The notes: generated by a model from the letters alone, not told the origin. DNA of 44,464 nucleotides from Streptomyces sennicomposti (GCF_019890635.1 NZ_JAIOAB010000062.1:1-44464); one strand, 5' to 3'; positions 27,345-36,561 are shown, counted from the stretch's first letter. Numbers and translations: made by a program.

Positions 27345-29171
27345 ATGGCCGGCAGGGGAAGACGAGCAACCCTACGCAGCCTCGGCGCGCTCACCGGCGC
27401 CGTCGCCCTCACCGTCCTCGGCCCCGCCGCCCCCGGCCGGGCCGCCGGCCGGCCCGCACCCCCGGCCACGCCCATCGAGCACGTCGTCGTCCTCTTCGAC
27501 GAGAACATCTCCTTCGACCACTACTTCGCCACCTACCCGAAGGCCGCCAACACCGACGGCACCCGGTTCACCGCGGCGAAGGGGACCCCGAAGGACATCG
27601 ACACCCTCGCCCACGCCGGGCTGCTCACGCACAACCCCAACCAGTACGCGCCCGAGCGGCTCACCCCCGCCCAGGCCGTGACCTGCGACCAGAACCACTC
27701 CTACGGGCCCGAGCAGTACGCCGCGAACGGCGGCCGGGCCGACCGGTACGTGGAGAACACCGAGGTCGGCAAGTGCAGCGGCGGCCTGTTCGGCGAGCCG
27801 GGCCTGGTCATGGACTACTACGACGGCAACACCGTCACCGCGCTGTGGAACTACGCCCAGCACTACGCCCTGAGCGACCGCTCCTTCAGCTCCGCCTACG
27901 GCCCCTCCACGCCCGGCGCCGTCAACCTGGTCTCCGGCCAGACGCACGGCGTCATCTCCGTGGACCCCGCCTCCGGCACCGAGCACCCCCGGCAGACGCC
28001 GACGCCCGACCCGGCCACCGTGAAGTCGCCCGACGCGCACGGCGTCGGCACGATGATCAACGACCCGGACCCGGCCTTCGACGACTGCTCCAACCGGAAC
28101 CACACCAGCTCCAGCGCCCTGGCCGTGATGAAGGGCCGCACCATCGGCGACCTGCTGACCGCCCGGAACGTCAGCTGGGGCTGGTTCCAGGGCGGCTTCC
28201 GGCCGACCACCGCGTGGAGCGGCGAGCAGGGCGCGTACGCCCGCTGCGACGCCGCCCACGCCAACGTCGGCGGCGCCGAGGTGGTCGACTACAGCCCGCA
28301 CCACAACCCGTTCGCCTACTACCGCTCCACGGCCAACCCGCACCACCTGCCGCCCGCGAGCGTCGCCGAGATCGGCCACGCCGGGCGCGCCAACCACAAC
28401 TACGACCTGACCGACTTCTCCGCCGCGCTGAAGGCGGGCCGGCTCCCGGCGGTCAGCTTCGTCAAGGCCGCCGCCTACCAGGACGGCCACGCCGGATACT
28501 CCGACCCGCTGGACGAACAGCACTTCCTGATCGAGCAGATCAACGCGATCCAGAGCGCCCCGCAGTGGCGCTCGACCGCCGTCGTCATCGCCTACGACGA
28601 CTCCGACGGCTGGTACGACCACGCCTACGCGCCGCTGCGCAACGGCTCCACCGACACCGAGACCGGATCCAACGGCAGGCCCACCGACAGCCCGGCCTGC
28701 CAGGCCGGTCCCCGGGCGGCCGGCGGCTACCAGGACCGCTGCGGGCCCGGCCCCCGCCAGCCGCTGCTGGTGATCTCCCCGTACGCCAGGGTCAACGCGG
28801 TGGACCACACGCCGACCGAGCAGACGTCGATCATCCGGTTCATCGAGGACAACTGGCACACCGGCCGCATCGGCGACCATTCCTTCGACGCCCGCGCGGG
28901 CTCCCTCGCCGGCATGTTCGACTTCCGGCATCCCGACGACCGGCAGGTGCTGCTGAACGGCGACGGGTCGGTGAAGTCGGTCGGCCCGATCCGGCAGGTG
29001 GCGCCGGTCGCCACCCGGATCACGCCCGGACCCGCCCTCGAGAACACGGCGGCGGCGACCACGGCCTCGCGGTGGCCGGTCCTGCCGACCGTCGCCGCCG
29101 CCCTGTCGGCCGCCGTCGGCGCCGGCGCGTACCTCGGCCTGCGCCGCAGGGGCCGCCGGGCCGCCGCCTGA
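27345..29171 (+). CDS. Phosphoesterase family protein (acid phosphatase / phospholipase C-like), membrane-anchored
   Basis: The 608-residue protein has an N-terminal signal peptide (about 1-33, ending at GRAA), and a phosphoesterase domain of the alkaline-phosphatase-like superfamily. EHVVVLFDENISFDHYF near residue 45 is the nucleophile/metal motif region of this family, and YDDSDGWYDH is the second metal-binding segment. A C-terminal transmembrane helix (about 574-597) and basic tail would anchor it at the outer face of the membrane. Relatives include AcpA-type acid phosphatases and phospholipases C; the substrate cannot be told. The ATG at 27345 has GAGG nine bases upstream, and the signal peptide supports it over an earlier in-frame ATG at 27168. 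Confidence 0.88.
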   Translation: MAGRGRRATLRSLGALTGAVALTVLGPAAPGRAAGRPAPPATPIEHVVVLFDENISFDHYFATYPKAANTDGTRFTAAKGTPKDIDTLAHAGLLTHNPNQYAPERLTPAQAVTCDQNHSYGPEQYAANGGRADRYVENTEVGKCSGGLFGEPGLVMDYYDGNTVTALWNYAQHYALSDRSFSSAYGPSTPGAVNLVSGQTHGVISVDPASGTEHPRQTPTPDPATVKSPDAHGVGTMINDPDPAFDDCSNRNHTSSSALAVMKGRTIGDLLTARNVSWGWFQGGFRPTTAWSGEQGAYARCDAAHANVGGAEVVDYSPHHNPFAYYRSTANPHHLPPASVAEIGHAGRANHNYDLTDFSAALKAGRLPAVSFVKAAAYQDGHAGYSDPLDEQHFLIEQINAIQSAPQWRSTAVVIAYDDSDGWYDHAYAPLRNGSTDTETGSNGRPTDSPACQAGPRAAGGYQDRCGPGPRQPLLVISPYARVNAVDHTPTEQTSIIRFIEDNWHTGRIGDHSFDARAGSLAGMFDFRHPDDRQVLLNGDGSVKSVGPIRQVAPVATRITPGPALENTAAATTASRWPVLPTVAAALSAAVGAGAYLGLRRRGRRAAA

Positions 29172-29186
29172 CCGGGTGCGAGCGAA

Positions 29187-29217
29187 GAGGCCGCCCCGTC
29201 ACCGACGGGGCGGCCTC
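29187..29217. terminator. Bidirectional hairpin terminator
   Basis: GAGGCCGCCCCGTC (29187-29200) and GACGGGGCGGCCTC (29204-29217) form a perfect 14-bp stem with a three-base loop between convergent phosphoesterase and lipase genes. Confidence 0.88.
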
Positions 29218-29247
29218 GCCGTGCCCGCGGTGCCGCGGGTAAGCGGA

Positions 29248-30573
29248 TCAGAGCTGGAGCGGCAGCGTCGCGCAGTTCGACGCGGCGGGCTTGCCCGCCA
29301 GCCGGTCGGTCAGCCAGGACACGGCCGCGCCCTGGTCGGTGAGCAGCGGTCCGAAGTGGTTGAGCAGCGGACTGATGACGTTCGGCAGGACCACCGGCTT
29401 GTACGTGACGTCGGCGCCCTTGCGGCACCAGTCCACGGCGAGCTGCCGGGCCTGGCCGTGCGGGACGAGGTTGTCACTGGTGCCGGTGGCCACCCGCACC
29501 GGGCCGGCCGGCTTGAGCCGGCCGATGCGCTGGGTGTCCAGGAAGTCCTGGAGGGCGGGAGTCGCGGCGATGATGTCGCTGAGCGACGTGCCGTCGGTGG
29601 TCCACTTGGTGCTGCGCGCGTAGCCGTAGTGGAGGAGCGCGTCGCCCACGCACATGGTGGACAGATCGGCGAGCGCCGCCTTTCCGGCCGCGTTGAGGTG
29701 CGCCTCGGCGATCGGCCGCAGCTCCGGGTCGGTCTGCAGGAACCCGTTGAGCGACCAGCCCAGCGCACCGGCCAGCTCGGTGCCGTCGATGCCCTTGGTG
29801 ACCTCGGTCAGGTTCGCGGGCGGCGCGCCGGCGTAGGTGCCGGCGAGGGCGACGTCGGGGGCGTACGCGGGCTGGAGTTCGGCGGCGGCGGCGGTGGCGC
29901 CGCCGCCCTGGCTGTAGCCGTACAGGCCGACGCGGGAGGCGGCGGTGATCGAGGCGCCCTCGACGGAGCGGGCGGCGCGGGCCGCGTCCAGGACGGCGTG
30001 CGCCTCGTCGATCCGGTTGACGTAGGTGTGCAGCCGGTCCGTGGCGCCCAGGCCCGCGTAGTCGGTGACCACGACCGCGGCGCCCGCGGCCAGCAGCCGG
30101 TAGACCGACAGATCCTCGTAACCGACCGACATCGTCTGCCCGTTGAGCGTGATCGGGTGTTCCAGGCCCAGCGAGGCCGCGCACTGGTCGCCCTGGCCCA
30201 TGGTGCCCGGCGCGACGACGACCAGCGGGCGGGGCCCGTCGCCCTTCCAGCGCGCGGTCGGCTCGATGTAGGCGCCGGTGACGGCCACCGGGAGGCCGTT
30301 CGCGTCGGTCGACTTGTACATCAGCCGGGTGGCCCGGCCGGGCAGCGGGCCGTCGAGGCCGGACAGGCTGAGGGCGAGCGGAAGCGGCTCGCTGCGGATC
30401 AGGGCGCCGTCGGCGGCGGGCAGTTCGGCGGGCGGGGTGTAGAACGCGGGGATCGTGACGCCGCGGGAGACGACCGGGGCGGAGTCCGTCGCGGCGGCGG
30501 CCGGCAGCGCCTGGACGCCGAGGCACGAGGCCGCGGCCACCGCGGCGGCGATCAGGTGTCTGCGTGGGGGCAT
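29248..30573 (-). CDS. Secretory lipase (LIP family, alpha/beta hydrolase)
   Basis: The 441-residue precursor has a Sec signal peptide (1-28, ending AAAA) and an alpha/beta-hydrolase domain. The nucleophile elbow is GYSQG (Ser221), D lies in TGTSDNLVPHGQA and a His lies in LNHFGPLL, giving a plausible Ser-Asp-His triad. The layout and the PGTMGQGDQCAAS oxyanion-hole region fit secretory lipases of the Candida-lipase-A-like family. Length is normal. AGGAGG lies seven bases before the ATG. It is probably secreted to degrade acylglycerols or esters. Confidence 0.88.
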   Translation of the reverse strand: MPPRRHLIAAAVAAASCLGVQALPAAAATDSAPVVSRGVTIPAFYTPPAELPAADGALIRSEPLPLALSLSGLDGPLPGRATRLMYKSTDANGLPVAVTGAYIEPTARWKGDGPRPLVVVAPGTMGQGDQCAASLGLEHPITLNGQTMSVGYEDLSVYRLLAAGAAVVVTDYAGLGATDRLHTYVNRIDEAHAVLDAARAARSVEGASITAASRVGLYGYSQGGGATAAAAELQPAYAPDVALAGTYAGAPPANLTEVTKGIDGTELAGALGWSLNGFLQTDPELRPIAEAHLNAAGKAALADLSTMCVGDALLHYGYARSTKWTTDGTSLSDIIAATPALQDFLDTQRIGRLKPAGPVRVATGTSDNLVPHGQARQLAVDWCRKGADVTYKPVVLPNVISPLLNHFGPLLTDQGAAVSWLTDRLAGKPAASNCATLPLQL

Positions 30574-30934
30574 GGGGAACCTCCTGGGATGCGGCCGGGC
30601 AGGAGAGGCGGCCTCGTCCCGGGCGGCGGCCGACGACCGGACACCCTGGACGAGAACATGTCAATGCAAGGCGGCGCGGTCGTCCCACCGGCCCCCTCGC
30701 GTCATCGGGGAGTGAGCTGACGAGAAGTTACCCAGCGGTGTGTTACCGGCGGTAGCTCGCGGCAGGTTACGGTTCAGTAATTTGACTCAACGTCTAATAA
30801 GGCGTCCGTTCCCGTCACCGCGCGTCAGCCGGTCCGCCGCCGAACGCGCCCGCGCCCGGGCCCGGAGTCGCCCCGGCCCCGGGGACATCGGCCCGTCCCC
30901 GCCCGTTCCCGCCCGCCGCCGGGCGTCCCCGCCG
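30574..30934. other. Intergenic region upstream of the lipase gene
   Basis: This 361-bp region lies between the lipase start and the stop of the SpoIIE-type gene, both on the minus strand. It has an A/T-rich patch (30770-30805) containing TTTGACTCAA, which includes a TTGAGTCAA palindrome, and three GTTAC(C/G) elements at 30727, 30742 and 30766. These likely mark the lipase promoter and operator. No coding sequence is visible. Confidence 0.4.
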
Positions 30935-33724
30935 TCACCAGGCCATCTCGTCCAGCAACAGCATCGGGTCCGGCTCCGGGAGGGGTCCCAGGGACTGCTC
31001 GGCCCAGATCACCTTGCCCCGGGCCACGTACCGCGTGCCCCACCGCTCGGCGAACTGCGAGACCAGGAACAGACCGCGCCCGCCCTCGTCGGTGGTGGCG
31101 GCGCGACGCAGCCGGGGCGAGGTGTTGCTGCCGTCGGAGACCTCGCAGACCAGGGTGCGGCCCAGCAGCATCCTGACCCGGACCGGCGGCGCGCCGTAGC
31201 GGATCGCGTTGGTCAGCAGCTCGCTCAGGATCAGCTCCATGGCGAACGACGCGTCCTCGACGCCCCACTCGCGCAGCCGTTCGCTCACCTCGGTGCGCAC
31301 CCGGGAGACCGCCATCGCGTCGAACGGCACCTCCCACACCGCCACCCGCGACGGGTCCAGCAGCCGGGTCCGGGCGACCAGCACGGCGACGTCGTCGCTC
31401 GGGTGCTCCGGCAGCATCGCCCGCATCAGGGACCGGCAGGTGTCCTCCGGCGTCAGGCCGGGATGCCCGACGGCCGCCGCCAGCAGCCGCAGCCCCTCGT
31501 CGATGTCCCGTCTGCGGTCCTCCACCAGGCCGTCGGTGAACAGCACGAGGCGGCTGCCCTCCGGGAGGTCCAGCTCGCCCGACTCGAACGGATGGCCGCC
31601 CACGCCCAGCGGCGGCGACAGCGGCAGCTCCGGGAAGGTCACCCGGCCGCCCGGGTCCACCACGGCCGGGACGCCGTGCCCGGCGCGCGAGAGGGTGCAG
31701 CGCCCGCCCACCGGGTCGTAGATGGCGTACAGGCAGGTGGCCCCGGTCACCTGGGCGCCCTCGCCGTCCCCGCTCTCCGTCTGGGTGTCCAGCCGCATCA
31801 CCATCTCGTCGAGATGGCCCAGCAGCTCCTCCGGGGGCAGGTCGAGCGAGGAGAAGTTCAGCACCGCCGTCCGCAGCCGGCCCATCGTCACCGCCGCGTG
31901 CAGCCCGTGGCCCACCACGTCCCCGACCACGAGCGCCACCCGGAACCCCGGCAGCGGGATCACGTCGAACCAGTCGCCGCCCACCCCCGACTGCGCCGGC
32001 AGATAGCGCCACGCCACCTCCAGCGCGTCCTGCTCCGGCAGGTCCCGGGGCAGCAGACTGCGCTGCAGGGTCACGGCCATCGCGTGCTCGCGCGTGTACC
32101 GGCGCGCGTTGTCGATCGCCACGGCCGCCCGCGCCCCCAGCTCCTCGGCGACCGACACGTCCTCGTCCTCGAACCGGGGCGAGCCGGCCCCGCGCCAGAA
32201 GTTGACCATCCCCAGCACCACGCCGCGCGCCCGCAGCGGCACGGTGATCAGCGAGTGGACGCCCGAGTCCAGCACCTGCCGGGCGCCCTCGGGGTCCTGC
32301 GCCCGCCAGTCCTGGGCCGCGTGCAGGTCCGGCACCAGCACCGCCTTGCCCTGGCTGAGCGCCGCCACCATGGGCGTGTCGGCGACGACGAACTGGATCA
32401 GATCGCCCACCGGCTGCAACGGCTGCCCGGCCCCCGTGCCGCGCAGCGCGGTGCGCCGCATCCGGTTCAGGGCGCCCGTCGGCTCCTCCCCGTGCAGCAC
32501 CGCCTCCAGCAGCTCCACCGTCACCACGTCCGCGAGTCCCGGGACCGCCACCTCGGCCAGCTCCTGCGCGGTGCGCCGTACGTCGAGCGTGGTGCCGATC
32601 CGCACGCCCGCCTCGTACAGCAGCGTCAGCCGGCCCCGGGCCACCTCGGCCCGGCCGGTCAGCGCGCGCAGCTCCGTGGTGTCGCGGAAGCTGGCCACCA
32701 GGCCCGGCGCGCCGCCGTAGGGCGCGGTGCGCCGGGAGTTGACCGCGAGCAGCCGGTCCCCGACCGGGTACACCGCGTCGGAGACGGCCTCGCCCGAGGC
32801 CAGCAGCCCGGTCAGCTCCGGACCCAGCCCCAGCTCCGTGACGTGCCGCTGGTCAGCGTCCTCCGGGAGGTTCAGCAGCCGGCGCGCCTCGTCGTTGGCG
32901 AGCAGGAGCCGCCCGTCGCCGTCGAGGATCAGCACGCCCTCGCGCACGGCGTGCAGCACCGCGTCGTGGTGTTCGTACATCCGGGTCATCTCGGCCGGGC
33001 CGAGGCCGTGGGTCTGGCGGCGCAGCCGCCGGGTGACCAGGGCGGTGCCCGCCGTCGCCAGCACCAGCGCCAGCGCGGCCGAGCCGAGCACCATGGGCAC
33101 CTGCTGGTCCAGCAGATGCCCCAGGTTCTCCACCTGGATTCCGGCGCTGACCACGCCGACCACGCGCCGGCTGCCGTCCAGCACCGGCACCACCGCGCGC
33201 ACGGCGTCCGACGGCTCGCCGTGGAACCGCTCGGTGAAGGTCTCGCCGGCGGCGGCCCGCTCCACGCCCTGCGCGTACGTGCCGATCAGCCGCGGCTCGG
33301 TGTCGCTGACCCGGATGCCCGCCTTGTCCAGCACCGAGATGAAGTCCACCCCCGAGCCCGCCTGCGCCTGCACGGTCGCGGGCTGGAGCATGGCCGTCGG
33401 GTCGGGCGACTGGAGCGCGCGCAGCGTGCCGGGCGCGTGGGCGAACGCCTCCGCCGTCGCCAGCGAGCGCACCCGGGCGGTGTCCTCGCCGTCGTAGCGG
33501 CCCTGGAGCACCAGGGCGCCGGCCGCCGCGGCGACCAGCACCAGGACGACGATCACCTGGAGCAGGAAGACCTGTGCGGCCACCGTGCCGAGGTTCCAGG
33601 AGGACGGCGAGAAGCGGCGTCCCGGAGAGTGCCGGGACCGGGGACGGCGGGACGCATCGCCTGCCCGCCGGTCGCTGGACGGCGGCGCCGCTTCGGCAGC
33701 GGCCCGGCGGGAACGTCCGACCAT
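30935..33724 (-). CDS. SpoIIE-type PP2C phosphatase with sensor, PAS, GAF and HATPase domains
   Basis: This 929-residue membrane protein has, in order, a basic N terminus, TM1 (about 48-72), an extracellular sensor domain, TM2 (about 207-228), a PAS domain (about 245-345), a GAF domain (about 360-520), a SpoIIE/RsbU-type phosphatase domain (about 545-765; GGDWFD, VVGDVVGHG, TDGLVEDR, HPSDDVAVLV) and a C-terminal HATPase_c domain (about 790-915; ELLTNAIRYG, EGGRGLFLV). Such proteins control partner-switching: the phosphatase acts on anti-sigma-factor antagonists and the HATPase domain is RsbW-like. No antagonist or sigma gene is adjacent. The ATG at 33724 was chosen as the first one giving a sensible N terminus; its ribosome-binding site is weak. 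Confidence 0.88.
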   Translation of the reverse strand: MVGRSRRAAAEAAPPSSDRRAGDASRRPRSRHSPGRRFSPSSWNLGTVAAQVFLLQVIVVLVLVAAAAGALVLQGRYDGEDTARVRSLATAEAFAHAPGTLRALQSPDPTAMLQPATVQAQAGSGVDFISVLDKAGIRVSDTEPRLIGTYAQGVERAAAGETFTERFHGEPSDAVRAVVPVLDGSRRVVGVVSAGIQVENLGHLLDQQVPMVLGSAALALVLATAGTALVTRRLRRQTHGLGPAEMTRMYEHHDAVLHAVREGVLILDGDGRLLLANDEARRLLNLPEDADQRHVTELGLGPELTGLLASGEAVSDAVYPVGDRLLAVNSRRTAPYGGAPGLVASFRDTTELRALTGRAEVARGRLTLLYEAGVRIGTTLDVRRTAQELAEVAVPGLADVVTVELLEAVLHGEEPTGALNRMRRTALRGTGAGQPLQPVGDLIQFVVADTPMVAALSQGKAVLVPDLHAAQDWRAQDPEGARQVLDSGVHSLITVPLRARGVVLGMVNFWRGAGSPRFEDEDVSVAEELGARAAVAIDNARRYTREHAMAVTLQRSLLPRDLPEQDALEVAWRYLPAQSGVGGDWFDVIPLPGFRVALVVGDVVGHGLHAAVTMGRLRTAVLNFSSLDLPPEELLGHLDEMVMRLDTQTESGDGEGAQVTGATCLYAIYDPVGGRCTLSRAGHGVPAVVDPGGRVTFPELPLSPPLGVGGHPFESGELDLPEGSRLVLFTDGLVEDRRRDIDEGLRLLAAAVGHPGLTPEDTCRSLMRAMLPEHPSDDVAVLVARTRLLDPSRVAVWEVPFDAMAVSRVRTEVSERLREWGVEDASFAMELILSELLTNAIRYGAPPVRVRMLLGRTLVCEVSDGSNTSPRLRRAATTDEGGRGLFLVSQFAERWGTRYVARGKVIWAEQSLGPLPEPDPMLLLDEMAW

Positions 33725-33890
33725 GTTCCCAGTTCTAACACCGGGCTCGACCGGCGGGCGACCGGTATGCCCGGTCCGTCCCCTTCTCCGGCTGCCGCTT
33801 CCTGGGGGAATGCGCCGGACCGTCCGGCTGTTGACGACCACGGCTGGCATGCCTGGGTCAATCCCGGGAGCGGCCGAAAGGAGGACCCCC
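33725..33890. other. Divergent region between the SpoIIE-type gene and rpmG
   Basis: This region carries promoters for both directions. AAAGGAGG lies seven bases before the rpmG ATG. I looked for an A/T-rich Zur box of the type expected upstream of zinc-free ribosomal protein genes and saw none. Confidence 0.4.
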
Positions 33891-34055
33891 ATGGCACGCA
33901 GCACCGTGCGCCCCGTAGTCCGGCTGAAGTCCACCGCCGGCACCGGAGTCACCTATGTGACCCGCAAGAACCGTCTCAACGACCCCGACCGGCTCGTCCT
34001 GCGCAAGTACGACCCGGCGGCCGGCCGGCACGTCCTGTTCCGTGAGGAGCGCTGA
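33891..34055 (+). CDS. Ribosomal protein L33, zinc-independent paralogue
   Basis: The 54-residue L33 has the VTRKNRLNDPDRLVLRKYDP core of the family. The two CxxC pairs of the zinc form are absent, so this is the C-minus type. Such paralogues usually replace the zinc form under zinc limitation and are controlled by Zur. The strong AAAGGAGG site supports the start at 33891. The stop lies two bases before the L36 start codon, so the pair is one operon. Confidence 0.95.
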   Translation: MARSTVRPVVRLKSTAGTGVTYVTRKNRLNDPDRLVLRKYDPAAGRHVLFREER

Positions 34056-34057
34056 CC

Positions 34058-34180
34058 ATGAAGGTACGCAAGTCCCTGCGCTCGCTGAAGGCCCGGCCGG
34101 GCGCGCAGGTGGTGCGCCGCCGGGGCGTGGTCTTCGTCCTGAACAAGAAGGACCCCCGCTTCAAGGCCCGCCAGGGCTGA
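34058..34180 (+). CDS. Ribosomal protein L36, zinc-independent paralogue
   Basis: The 40-residue protein begins MKVRKSLRSLK and ends NKKDPRFKARQG, the pattern of the alternative L36. It contains no Cys, unlike the zinc-binding form. It follows L33 with a two-base gap. GTGAGGAGCG lies upstream of the ATG. Its small size and overlap with longer spurious frames make it easy to miss. Confidence 0.95.
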   Translation: MKVRKSLRSLKARPGAQVVRRRGVVFVLNKKDPRFKARQG

Positions 34181-34200
34181 CGGCGGACGCCGAGCGTCCG

Positions 34201-34238
34201 GGCGGCCCGGCCCCTCACCGGACAGGGGCCGGGCCGCC
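34201..34238. terminator. Strong hairpin terminator after rpmJ
   Basis: GGCGGCCCGGCCCCT (34201-34215) pairs perfectly with AGGGGCCGGGCCGCC (34224-34238), a 15-bp stem with an eight-base loop. It lies between convergent rpmJ and a GNAT gene. Confidence 0.88.
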
Positions 34239-34267
34239 CGGCGCGTGCACGGGTCCGAAGAGGCGGC

Positions 34268-34744
34268 TCAGGCCCCGCCGCCCAGGGCCTTCAGCGCCCC
34301 GTCCGTGAGCCGGTACACCGTCCACTCGTCCTGCGGGCGGGCGCCCAGGGCCTCGTAGAAGCCGATCGCCGGGCGGTTCCAGTTCAGGACCGACCACTCC
34401 AGGCGCTCGTAGCCGCGCTCGACGCAGAGCCGGGCCAGCTCGGTCAGCAGCGCCCTGCCGTGGCCGCCGCCGCGCGCCTCCGGGCGGACGTACAGGTCCT
34501 CCAGGTAGATGCCGTGCACCCCGCGCCAGGTGGAGAAGTTGAGGAACCACAGCGCGAAGCCGACGACCTCGCCGCCGGCGTCCTCGGCCTCGTGCGCGTA
34601 GGCGGCCGGGCGCTCGCCGAACAGGGCCTCGGTCAGCTGCTCCGGCGTCGCCCTGGCCTCGTCGAGGGCCTTCTCGTACTCGGCCAGCTCGCGGATCAGG
34701 GCGTGGATGACGGGGACGTCGGCGGGGATCGCGGTACGGATCAT
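34268..34744 (-). CDS. GNAT-family N-acetyltransferase (diamine acetyltransferase-like)
   Basis: The 158-residue protein is a compact GNAT. IRTAIPADVPVIHALIRELAEYEKA at the N terminus, the GIYLEDLYVRPEARGGGHGRALLTEL acetyl-CoA-binding strand/loop, and VLNWNRPAIGFYEALGA near the C terminus closely resemble spermidine/thialysine N-acetyltransferases. It may acetylate a small amine. It is monocistronic, downstream of GAPDH in the same direction, separated by a terminator-like hairpin at 34803-34838. Confidence 0.9.
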   Translation of the reverse strand: MIRTAIPADVPVIHALIRELAEYEKALDEARATPEQLTEALFGERPAAYAHEAEDAGGEVVGFALWFLNFSTWRGVHGIYLEDLYVRPEARGGGHGRALLTELARLCVERGYERLEWSVLNWNRPAIGFYEALGARPQDEWTVYRLTDGALKALGGGA

Positions 34745-34802
34745 GCGCCGAGTCTCACACAGCCCGGCCCGCCGGCCCCGGGGAGGGTGCGGTGGTACGG
34801 CG

Positions 34803-34838
34803 GCGGCCCGGCGCCCCTCGCGGGGGACGCCGGGCCGC
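34803..34838 (-). terminator. Hairpin terminator after the GAPDH gene
   Basis: GCGGCCCGGCG (34803-34813) pairs with CGCCGGGCCGC (34828-34838), and the inner CCCC/GGGG extends the stem around a TCGC tetraloop, with two unpaired bases on one side. It lies 25 bases beyond the GAPDH stop. Confidence 0.8.
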
Positions 34839-34863
34839 TCGGCGGACCGGGCCGCCGCGGGGA

Positions 34864-36309
34864 TCAGACCGCCGGGGCCGGGTACGTCGGGTACTCCACC
34901 CCGGAGACGTGCTGCACGACCCGGATGACCTGGCAGGAGTAGCCGAACTCGTTGTCGTACCAGAGGTAGAGGATCGCGTTGTCGCCCTCCACCTTGGTCG
35001 CGCCGGCGTCGACGATCGAGGCGTGCCGCGAGCCGATGAAGTCGCTGGAGACCGCGTCGGGGGCGGTGGTGAAGTCGATCTGGCGCTTGAGCGGCGAGGT
35101 CAGCGACACCTCGCGCAGGTGGTCCAGGACCTCCTCGCGGGTGGTCTCGCGGGCCATCTGGAGGTTGAGGATCGCGATCGAGACGTCCGGCACCGGCACC
35201 CGGATGGAGCTGCCGGTGATCCGCGCCTTCAGGTCGGGCAGCGCCTTGGCGACGGCGGAGGCGGCGCCGGTCTCGGTGATCACCATGTTGAGCGGCGCGG
35301 AGCGGCCCCGGCGCTCGGACTTGTGGTAGTTGTCCAGCAGGTTCTGGTCGTTGGTGAACGAGTGGACGGTCTCCACGTGGCCGCGCCGCACGCCGAACTC
35401 GTCGTCCATCGCCTTCAGCGGCGGGACGATCGCGTTGGTGGTGCACGAGGCGCAGGACAGGATCCGCTCGTCCGGCTTGATCGTGTCGTGGTTGACGCCG
35501 TGCACGATGTTCGGCACGTCGCCCTTGCCGGGGGCGGTCAGCACGACCTTGTCGATGCCGGGGCGCAGGTGCTTGGACAGACCCTCGCGGTCGCGCCACT
35601 TGCCGGTGTTGTCGATGAGGATGGCGTCCTTGATGCCGTACGCCGTGTAGTCCACCGAGGCCGGGTCGTCGGCGTAGATCACCTTGATCGCGTTGCCGTT
35701 GGCGACGATCGTGCTGCTGTCCTCGTCGATGGTGATCGTGCCCTGGAACTGGCCGTGGATGGAGTCGCGGCGCAGCAGCGAGGCCCGCTTGACGATGTCC
35801 TGGTCGCCGCCGCCGCGCACCACGATCGCGCGCAGCCGCAGACCGTTGCCCGAGCCGGCCTTCTCGATCAGCAGCCGGGCGACCAGGCGGCCGATGCGGC
35901 CGAAGCCGTAGAGGACGACGTCGCGGCCCTCGCGCCGCTCGATCTTGTCGCCGCCGGTGGCCCCGGCGACGGCCTCGGCGGTGAACTCCGCCACCGACAG
36001 GCCGCGGTCGTCGGCCTTGTAGGTGGCCGCCAGCATGCCGATGTCGATCTGGGACGGGCCGAGGTCGAGCGTCGTGAGGGTCTCGAGGAACGGCAGCGTC
36101 TCGGTGACCGACAGTTCCGCGCCGGCGATCTGCCGGGCGAACCGGTGGGTCTTGAGGATGCTCACCACCGACTTGTTCACCAGCGAGCGGCTGTGCAGCA
36201 GGACGGTGACGTCCCGCTCGCGGTGCAGCTTCCCGATCATCGGGATCATCGACTCCGCGATCTCCTCGCGGTGCTTCCAGTTGGTGAACGAGTCGTCGTT
36301 GACAGTCAC
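34864..36309 (-). CDS. Glyceraldehyde-3-phosphate dehydrogenase, long form
   Basis: The 481-residue enzyme oxidises glyceraldehyde 3-phosphate with NAD(P). A ~125-residue N-terminal extension precedes the Rossmann fold (VVLYGFGRIGRLVARLL). The catalytic Cys289 lies in SCASCTTN, and TGAASAVAKALPDLK and WYDNEFGYSCQ are family hallmarks. Classical GAPDH is ~335 residues, so this is the extended class found in actinobacteria and some others, often thought to serve gluconeogenesis or a special condition; that role is inferred. The motif TTGTCAGGG-N8-TATGAG upstream (36358-36336) weakly resembles a RecA-NDp promoter. Confidence 0.94.
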   Translation of the reverse strand: MTVNDDSFTNWKHREEIAESMIPMIGKLHRERDVTVLLHSRSLVNKSVVSILKTHRFARQIAGAELSVTETLPFLETLTTLDLGPSQIDIGMLAATYKADDRGLSVAEFTAEAVAGATGGDKIERREGRDVVLYGFGRIGRLVARLLIEKAGSGNGLRLRAIVVRGGGDQDIVKRASLLRRDSIHGQFQGTITIDEDSSTIVANGNAIKVIYADDPASVDYTAYGIKDAILIDNTGKWRDREGLSKHLRPGIDKVVLTAPGKGDVPNIVHGVNHDTIKPDERILSCASCTTNAIVPPLKAMDDEFGVRRGHVETVHSFTNDQNLLDNYHKSERRGRSAPLNMVITETGAASAVAKALPDLKARITGSSIRVPVPDVSIAILNLQMARETTREEVLDHLREVSLTSPLKRQIDFTTAPDAVSSDFIGSRHASIVDAGATKVEGDNAILYLWYDNEFGYSCQVIRVVQHVSGVEYPTYPAPAV

Positions 36310-36561
36310 AGGTTTCTCTTTCGAGCTAGGCAGCGCTCATATGCTAACGCCCTGACAAGTCGATCATCACACCGGGGGCTGTCGGTGACCGGAGTCACGC
36401 CCCCGGCGCGCAGCCGGGCCGCCCCGGACCCGCTCTTCCCGGCCGGGCGCCCGGCACGGCCCGGCCGGGCACGCGGCGCGGCCCGGCCGGGGGTTTGGCA
36501 CGGCGCCGTGCCGTGGGTTAAGAAGACGCCAGCGACCGATCAAGGCTTTGGGGGAGTGGCT
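36310..36561. promoter_or_regulatory. Divergent promoter region of GAPDH and PucR-type genes
   Basis: The minus strand carries TTGTCAGGG at 36358-36350 and TATGAG eight bases downstream, within an A/T-rich patch, which is the best GAPDH promoter candidate. The plus strand has GGGGGAG just before the regulator GTG. GC-rich repeats of GGCCGGGC type fill the centre. Confidence 0.4.

Noticed and set aside
33725..33890. Zur operator upstream of rpmG
   Set aside because: No A/T-rich TGAAAA...TTTTCA-like palindrome is visible by eye; a matrix scan could still find a divergent site.
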